Origin: Blasia pusilla
Lineage: Eukaryota; Marchantiophyta; Marchantiopsida; Blasiales
NCBI GenBank assembly: GCA_050084515.1
Contig: CM114275.1
Span: 16,430,001-16,494,000 of the forward strand
Length of the DNA: 64,000 nt
Direction: 5' to 3'
Every line of letters begins with the position of its first letter. Position 1 is the first letter of the stretch. The notes under the pieces were generated by a model that did no database searches, was not told the DNA's origin, and saw only the letters and a list, made by a program, of their open reading frames with translations. The translations under genes were made by a program, and so were the position numbers. Positions 57,558 to 64,000 of this stretch are shown piece after piece.

Positions 57558-59060
57558 CTACGAAGTTGTTGTTTCAGAGGTAGATGCCTCTGACACCTGA
57601 CTCAAGCTCTGACTAGTGTCAACATACTTAATATGTACTCTTCCCGTCCATGGACTCACAGATTTAATTGATAAATCTAGGACCTCTCCTAATCCTGTAC
57701 TAGTACTTGGGGAAGTTGAAGACAATGTCTGTTGGGGTATAGTCATATTCTCCCCCTCAACAGACAAGTTTAGAGGTGGAATAGGCTCAAATGGAGCATA
57801 CCATGACTTTAGCTCATCAAAGACAACATCCCGACTAATAATAAGCTGCCTAGAGGATGGAATGTAGCACTTATACCCCTTAGTTCCATCAGCATAGCCA
57901 ATGAAGATACATCTTTCAAACTTGGGGTCTAATTTTTTATGTCTCTCAGAAGGAACATGAGCATAACAAATACAGCCAAATACTTTCAAGAAGGAAAAAT
58001 CAGGTTAACTTCCTCTGAAGACTTCGAATGGAGTTATATCATGAACTCATGCTGTTGAAGTTCGGTTGATTAAGACGACTGCACATGCTACAGCCTCTGC
58101 CCAATACACCTTAGGCATGTTCTTCTCATTCAGCATAGCTCGTGCCGCTTCAGAAATATATCGATTCTTCCTCTCACCCACTCCATTTTATTGTGGAGTG
58201 TAACGGCAAGTCACTTGACGTTGGATGCCATTCTGACGTAAATAATCATCAAACTTTGTTGAAGGATACTCTCCTCCTCCATCACAACGTAATTTCAAAA
58301 TGTGTTGTCCAATCTGCTTCTCTACTAGAACTCTGAATGTTTGGAACATTGAGAATACCTCTTACTTGGCTTCCAGAAAGTATATCCATATTTACCTAGA
58401 GAAGTCATCAATAAATGAAACAAAGTACTGGAAACCACTAAGGCTATGTTATGATGTTGTCCACACACCACTGTGGATGCTCTTCTATCTTGCTTTGGAA
58501 AAGGAAATCTAGCTTATTTTCCAAATTGGCAAGCAGGACATACCTCTAACGTAGCAGGACTCCGTAATTTAGGGAGTCCTATTACTATATTAGATGATGA
58601 AACACTCTATAATCTTTGAAGATTCATATGTCCAATTCTTTTATGCCACATATTTAGATCTGGGACTTGTTTGCAGATTTGACCATACATTGTTGTTTGA
58701 ATCTTTAGCATAGAAACATCTAATTTGAACATTCTGCCAGATCTAGTGCCTTTGGCTATCGTAGTCTGGTCATCTATTGTTTCAATGAAACAACCATCTA
58801 CGTTAAATTTCAATTGATAACCCTATTCTATTACCTGTCTTACAGAGATCAAATTTCTTGCAATTGTAGGAACATAGAGAACATTTCCAAGAGCAAAAAG
58901 ACCATCTGATGCTATTGGAACTTTACCGGTATGCGTGATATGATGTTGAGTATCATCTCATGTAAGCACAATTGTAGGATCCTTCACCAACTCCAAAATA
59001 CTCAACCATTTAGTTTGTGAGGTCATATGATTTAATATACGAGAGTCAATGTACCAATTT
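57558..59060 (-). pseudogene. pol: Copia-2 integrase region (broken)
   Basis: GAG-pre-integrase LNMWHKRIGHMNLQRL ends the frame 58813-58607. The integrase core around 58560-58130 is in pieces; the block with TPQ, a stop, then NGVGERKNRYI (about 58200-58150) keeps the catalytic Glu that Copia-1 has lost. The C-terminal part (57989-57558) reads MKVFGCICYAHVPSERHKKL and GYKCYIPSSRQLIISRDVVF, typical of Copia. Confidence 0.85.
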
Positions 59061-60064
59061 GTTGTCGAGTCTTTCTTGACTATTGCTCCCATATGATGAG
59101 TCATGACCAAGAGATGCTCCGTTTGTGAATGGTGTTGTTCTTGATACTGCTCTTGGTGTTGTTGCTCCACATAGTTTTGTTGCTCTAAGGCTCTTCTTCT
59201 CATATCTTCCTTCTTCTTGAAGCAAAACTTTGCATAGTGACCCTTTATCCCACAGTAATTGCAAGATCCAGGGACCCTCTGCCGCTGACCTCGACCCCAA
59301 TGGTTTCCACCATCATCACCTTGTGATTATGTTTGATACTGGTTCGTAGTTGATTGAGTGACGTTATATTGAGTGCCATATGCTTGATATCCACCAAGAC
59401 CACGGAAGTTTTTGCCACGACCCCTGCCTCTGTTTGATCCATAACCTGCAAATAGCGCACTCTCTTGTAGACTAAATGAGCTACCGTTGCCTATTATGCG
59501 CATCTCTTCACTGATCAACAGAGGAACTAACTCTTGAAAGGTTGGATATTTCTCTCTCACAGAGATAGAGGTCTCAAAGGACTTGTAATCCTTTGGAAGG
59601 CCTTGAAGAGTGAATAAAATCAGATCATCATCTTCTATTGTCACTCCAATGCTATTCAACTGATCAACAATATGTCTGATATTCAAAATATACTCATTGA
59701 TGCTCTACGATCCTTTCCTCACATCGTTCAATTGTTGTTTCAATTGAAGCTTTCTGGCCTTTGTAGATATCTGGAACAACTTTTCCAATTCATCCCACGC
59801 CTCCTTCGGAATATCAACATCTTGGATGTGACCTATCATTGGCAAACTGATCGTTATTGAAATGTAGCGGATTACTTGCCTTACGCGTTTATTCCAAGCG
59901 CGAACATTCAAGTCTGTTGAGTCACCTTCTGGCTTGGCCTCATCACCTACGACAAGCTCCCATAGTTCTTGACCCATGAGAAATTTTTTCATGCAAAACT
60001 TCCGTGCATTGTAATTATGCTTGTCTAGCTTCTCGCCTGTGATTGCTGCTGAGGAATACTCCAT
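58958..60064 (-). pseudogene. gag: Copia-2 Gag and protease start (broken)
   Basis: It starts at Met 60064 (MEYSSAAITGEKLDKHNYNA), stops at 59707-59705, and continues in another frame (59686-59327, LILFTLQGLPKDYKSFETSI). A glycine/arginine stretch (SNRGRGRGKNFRGLGG) precedes the zinc knuckle CNYCGIKGHYAKFC near 59270-59225, which is intact. The protease-like 'NWYIDSRILNHMTSQ' (frame 59203-58958) has DSR where D-S-G is expected. Confidence 0.87.
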
Positions 60065-60568
60065 GATAAACGATTTCACCCACAAAAACATAATTTCAGG
60101 CTTTCTATTGATCCAATTGAAGCATAGACCACTCCTACACAGAAATCGACTTGAAATTTGCCAAAATTGATCCACTGTATGAAAGAACTAGTCGAAATTG
60201 GCCTGAAGAGAGCAAACTGCACAACTTTTCTTCACTAATTCCACTTTCCTACAATGAAATTGCTATTGCAGGAGCTCAAAGTGTCAAAATTGAGCGATTT
60301 TGGGTGCGTTGGAAAGCTCTCGACAAGCTCTACAAGATGGATAGAATAATACTTTGGCATAATTCTAGTTGAAGCGGACCCAGACGGTTGAATTGACCGG
60401 GAAAGCCCTAAAAAATGCCTCCAAAGTTTTATCAACGTCAAAGCTCCACCTGAAATCTGCACCCACTGAGCTCCGAATAAAATTTTCTTCTCCCAAACTG
60501 AAATTTTGCCTTCTCTTGCCTCTCTTCTCTCTTCAAACACCAAGAATTTCAAGTGATGTTCTCCTCCC

Positions 60569-60580
60569 GCTCTGATACCA
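60569..60580 (-). other. Primer binding site of Copia-2
   Basis: TGGTATCAGAGC on the minus strand directly follows the LTR: initiator tRNA-Met, intact. Confidence 0.93.
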
Positions 60581-60902
60581 TGTGGAAAACTACTAAACAA
60601 GCATAATTGGTGGAAAACGGCTCTCTCTCTCACACACACACACACACCTCCATGGAGAAGGAAATTTGCAATGAGAGAATAAGTGGAGGCTGGTCCTCTT
60701 CTCAATTATATAGGGTATTTACAAGTAACCCTAACCCTACCCTTAATCATAGTCTCGAGTTAGACTAAATGTGATTAACTTACCCTAGTTGAGATAATCG
60801 TGCTTAACTAACTAACCAAGATTAAGCTTCCCTACTTCGTGTGAGTACCAAATGTAGCAATTTAGGTGTTTCATAAGCTTGACTGTAACTCAATCTTCAA
60901 TA
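60581..60902 (-). repeat. 5' LTR of Copia-2
   Basis: A 322-bp LTR, TATTGAAGATTGAG to GTTTTCCACA on the minus strand. It matches both Copia-1 LTRs in reverse and carries the same TATA box at 60713-60704 and a CA microsatellite near 60635. Confidence 0.9.
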
Positions 60903-61491
60903 ACTATGACGGTGACGGCCGCCGACGTGGCGGCTGGTTTAGGATTTGAACAATTTAACCCTAAAAATCACCTAGCAATGATAGTTTTTTAAGATTGACC
61001 ATAACTTTTTTCTCACAAATCCAAATTGCACAATTTTTATTGCAAAATGTGCATAGCTTCATGATCTACGACAATGTCAAAAAATATTTGGGATAAAAAA
61101 TTGCAGTAAAAACTGACGGGGATTGTTGTAAAGCCCAATGTCTCTTTCTCCCAGACAAAATTTGACAGCACTTCTGCGTTGATTTTCTCCCAACAAAAAT
61201 GTAAAACATGTGAGAACACAAATCAGAAAGCTACATGATGCTCCCAAGAGCACCGGCATGGGGCAACCCACCCCCATATTCAATACCTTAAAAAAATTGG
61301 GCAGCGCTTCCGCTGCGCCACTCTTCCACACGAAAAATCGGCAAAGGAAACATCACAAGTAAGCGGCTCTTGCTCCGGTGAGCACTCCCATAAACCGCTG
61401 AACGGGGAGTACAATCCCCAACATGCAAAACCAGCGAGTGACCAGTGAGCTCCCCCATGAAGCTCTCTCTTTCACTCATTCTCTCTTTGTA
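60903..61491 (-). other. 5' leader of copy 2, part right of Copia-2
   Basis: It matches 39395-39954 of copy 1 with many differences (for example 'gctcccaagagcaccggc' and 'cttgctccggtgagcactccca'). No gene and no tRNA-Met primer site visible. Confidence 0.65.
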
Positions 61492-62009
61492 AAATAAGAT
61501 CCAATCTCTCTCACAACACCATAGTTCTCACATGTGTGCACTCTCACATGTCTCTCTCAATGTCAAACCAAACCAACTCTCCTAATGAGAGGCTTGGGTT
61601 ACACACACAAGGCAAGTAAGAACATAGCTCCATCGCCTCATGTCAAGAGGTTCAACAAAGAGAGAATGAGCTCTCAAGCTCTCTCTCCTTGAGGTTTACC
61701 CCTCCCCTCTCCCAGGCTCTCTCCATGGTAACCTATGCTCCTAAGTCACCTCCTTGGCTCTTGACCTCATGTAGGAGGTCGAGGGCCACTTACCAAAAAT
61801 ATAAATTCGATCATGTACTCAAAATGGTACTTACCTAAAATAGTAAATTCCTCAATATGGCTCCAAATAAGCCGAAACGAAGGGGAAACCTCCTCTCTCG
61901 AGTTTTACGGGGCCTCAGCAGGTTATCCTAGCCCTATTGAGCATGTCCTCCATTACTCACCAAGGCGCTCTACTAGATCTCACCAATCTATCCTAAAAGA
62001 CGTGACAGC
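61492..62009 (-). repeat. 5' LTR of copy 2
   Basis: It matches 39955-40512 and 30404-30918. On the minus strand it starts TGTCACGTC at 62009. The TATATATA box of copy 1 is replaced by 'cctcaatatgg', so the promoter looks lost. Confidence 0.85.
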
Positions 62010-62440
62010 ACCACTTTGTACTAAGAGTTATAACATAAGCACTGATCATCATAAATACCCTTGATGCACATCTAGATCCAGATTGTAACAAGGCCTTTCA
62101 AATCTCCTTTGACTGAAGAGCGACTGCTTTGGTTGATAACGCCTTCGATTATTCCATCAAAGGGAATAGTTTCCAATGTCGTGAGGAAGAGTGTTTGAAG
62201 TTGACCGGGAAAGAAGTTGCTTGGTATTTCCTAGAGGGTTTCTAGGGATTTTTTTGGTATTTCCTAGAGGACTATCGTGTGTACAACATGAAGGAGTATT
62301 TGTTCGGGAACATCCGCAGAAAGGCCAATAAGTAGAATGTGGAGCTAAAAATTTTGGACGAGCAGTATCAAAAGTCCAAAAATGATAATTTCCACATGAT
62401 GTAAAAAACCTTAAAGATCCGATTATGATGATTAGAGCTT
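62010..62440. other. Unassigned flank of copy 2
   Basis: 'tggtatttcctagagg' occurs twice near 62221 and 62258. No gene recognised. Confidence 0.4.
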
Positions 62441-63240
62441 TTCCGAAGCGTGAACAACTTATTCTACTAGAAATGTTAGGGCTACCGCGAGGGGCAAATA
62501 CAAATACCTAGAGGATAGGCGAAAGGCAATTTAGAACTTGAGTTTTGGATGCTTTGGAATTTGTCTATAAGATACCATTCTGGCGCTAGTTCCTTTGCCG
62601 GAATAGCTCATTCCGGTGGCAACTTTAGAGCTACTGCAAGGGGATTCAATCCAAGTATTTGAAGGATAGGCGGGTGTCTAAGCTCATTTGGAACTAAAAT
62701 TTTGATTGCTTAGGAATTGGCTCTTAAGATCCAATTTTGATGGTGGGAGATTTTCCACAATGGGAATAGCTTAGTCCGTTGGCAACTTTAGGCTCATTTG
62801 GAACTGAAGTTTCGAATGCTTTGGAATTAGCTCTTAAAATCCAATTTTGGGGTAGGAGCTTTTTCAAAGCCGGAAGAACTCATTCTGTTGGCAACTTTTC
62901 ACTCATTTGAAACTAGAGTTCTAAATACTTTGGAATAGGCTCTTATGATTATGGAGTTAGGAGTTATTCCAGAGGCTGAACGGCTCATTCCGCTGGAAAA
63001 TATAGGGTTAGCGGGAAGGGTTCAATCCAAAATACTTGGAGAACAGGCAATAGGAGCTTTTCCAAAGCTGGGACAACTTATTTTCCTAGAAACTTTAGGG
63101 CAACCACGATGGTGTTGGATACCGGAGGATGGAGCTTTTTCGAAGCCGGAACAAGTCATTCTGTTGGAAAATGTAGAGCTATCAAGAGGGGTTCAATCCA
63201 AGTACTTGAAGGATAGGCGAGGGATCCAAGCTCGTTTGTT
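62440..63240. repeat. Degenerate tandem array, about 120-130-bp units
   Basis: Units with 'ggagcttttccgaagc', 'gaacaactcattctgttggaaa', 'ttagggctaccg-gagggg', 'ttcaatccaagtacttgaaggataggcg' and 'ctttggaattggctcttaag' recur about six times. They differ in sequence from the 24-26 kb array but share its style of old, uneven units. The frame at 62945-63247 is an open stretch of this repeat. Confidence 0.75.
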
Positions 63241-64000
63241 TCTTTAGTTAAGAATACTTTGGAATTGGGTCTTAAGCTTCGATTTGGCTCACCTATCCAC
63301 AAACCTTGGCAGAGTCCGCATTCAATCTTCTCTCCCTACCATTACATAGAAGTCATAGAATTATCTAGTTTCTTTCTCCAAATACCGCTTTCACGGGTCT
63401 ACAAGGACTTCAACGACATCAATTTTTGGCCTTCGCTCGTGGAGATATCCAAAGAAATGAGCAAAATAAATATTTTTAACAAAATTTGGAACATTTTATC
63501 GTCAAGATCCTACTATGATGGTCGTCGGTGACAAAAAGAGACTCAATCGGTTGCAAAAGAGGATGATGTCATGTTCATATTTAAATGGGCTTAAGTCCTT
63601 ATTTTACTAAGGGGAATTTGACTCTTTGGATTCTTTCATAGGGATAGCTTTGCTCTTTTTTGTCTTTATTTCTTGTAGTTTAGATTGAATAATTTTGGAA
63701 AAACTACATGTAACACTATGAACTTCATTCATCTACATATCCATGAATATCCAAAAAAACTTCCACCCAAAAAAAAATCCTGATTTAGCTCTACTCTAGA
63801 AAACATCTAATAGCATAGTAAGGAGAGGAGTCTCGGAAACTTAAGAGGAAAAAGGAAAATGTATACATTTGGAGGAATAAGGGAATTTATGCTTGAGATT
63901 TACATTTCAAAGACTTGCAAATGACTAATTGCAAGTTCTGGGACTCGCAAGTTGCGAGTCTCGTGCAACTCCAATATGAGTCCTCATAGTCACAAAGTTC
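63241..64000. other. Unassigned right end
   Basis: One open frame (63259-63531) has no recognised motif. The end (63900-63990) has 'gcaagt' and 'gactcgcaagttgcgagtc', a short inverted repeat near 63941-63960. I see no gene. Confidence 0.4.

Larger units (their letters stand above)
56095..60902 (-). mobile_element. Ty1/Copia retrotransposon, Copia-2 (3' truncated)
   Basis: The same family as Copia-1, inserted in the leader of copy 2. On the minus strand it has 5' LTR 60902-60581, tRNA-Met primer site 60580-60569, gag, integrase, RT and RNase H, and stops at about 56095 within RNase H, some 470 bases short of a 3' end. The missing 3' LTR points to a deletion after insertion. It is better preserved than Copia-1. 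Confidence 0.9.
47290..62009 (-). mobile_element. Methyltransferase-bearing Gypsy-like retrotransposon, copy 2 (contains Copia-2)
   Basis: The same architecture as copy 1 on the minus strand: 5' LTR 61492-62009, leader, gag, protease, methyltransferase, RT, RNase H, integrase, PHD region, 130-bp block, truncated 3' LTR (47290-47627). Its leader is split by Copia-2 (56095-60902). Without Copia-2 it is about 9.9 kb, matching copy 1. The 3' LTR lacks its outer part, so no target duplication can be checked. Copy 2 best preserves motifs I and IV of the methyltransferase. Confidence 0.88.

Overview
This window is repeat-rich nuclear DNA from a land plant or a close streptophyte relative. I recognise no host gene in it. 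The evidence for a plant is the company of elements: a plant-type Helitron with a RepHel transposase, a chromodomain Ty3/Gypsy element primed by initiator tRNA-Met, and two Ty1/Copia elements. All are broken by stops and frameshifts. I cannot name the species. A retroelement carrying a DNMT3-type methyltransferase makes a seedless plant or charophyte-grade streptophyte thinkable, but that is inference.

Layout. 1-2214: no gene, one perfect 48-bp palindrome. 2215-12235: a decayed autonomous Helitron on the minus strand, with both ends visible. 12236-13815: a cluster of Helitron-like ends, a foldback element and a long hairpin. 13816-21498: a minus-strand Ty3/Gypsy chromovirus whose 3' LTR is a chimera with a second LTR family. 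21499-26419: two families of degenerate tandem repeats. 26420-41903: Copia-1 on the plus strand, inserted into the second repeat array and itself split at 30274/40513 by a 10.2-kb minus-strand Ty3/Gypsy-like element (copy 1). 41904-45176: repeat remnants, a GC-rich block and one unknown ORF. 45177-47167: a fragment of the same Gypsy-like family (copy 3). 47290-62009: a second nearly complete copy (copy 2), into whose leader a second Copia of the Copia-1 family (56095-60902, minus) has inserted. 62010-64000: another degenerate tandem array and unassigned sequence.

The most interesting system is the Gypsy-like family present three times. Read on the minus strand its order is LTR, leader, gag with a CCHC-like knuckle, aspartic protease, a spacer, a complete C5-cytosine DNA methyltransferase of DNMT3 type (motifs I, IV, VI, VIII, IX and X in canonical order), reverse transcriptase (YIDD), RNase H, integrase (HHCC and DDE), an integrase C-terminal domain and a canonical C4HC3 PHD finger. 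The element thus joins a DNA-methylation writer and a probable histone reader to a retrotransposon polyprotein. Retrotransposon-borne DNMTs have been reported in dinoflagellates and charophyte algae; I do not recall this arrangement with a terminal PHD finger. No copy here is intact. Copy 2 best keeps the SAM-binding and catalytic motifs and copy 1 best keeps the protease and PHD finger. Many stops look like cytosine deamination (CAG to TAG, CGA to TGA, TGG to TGA).
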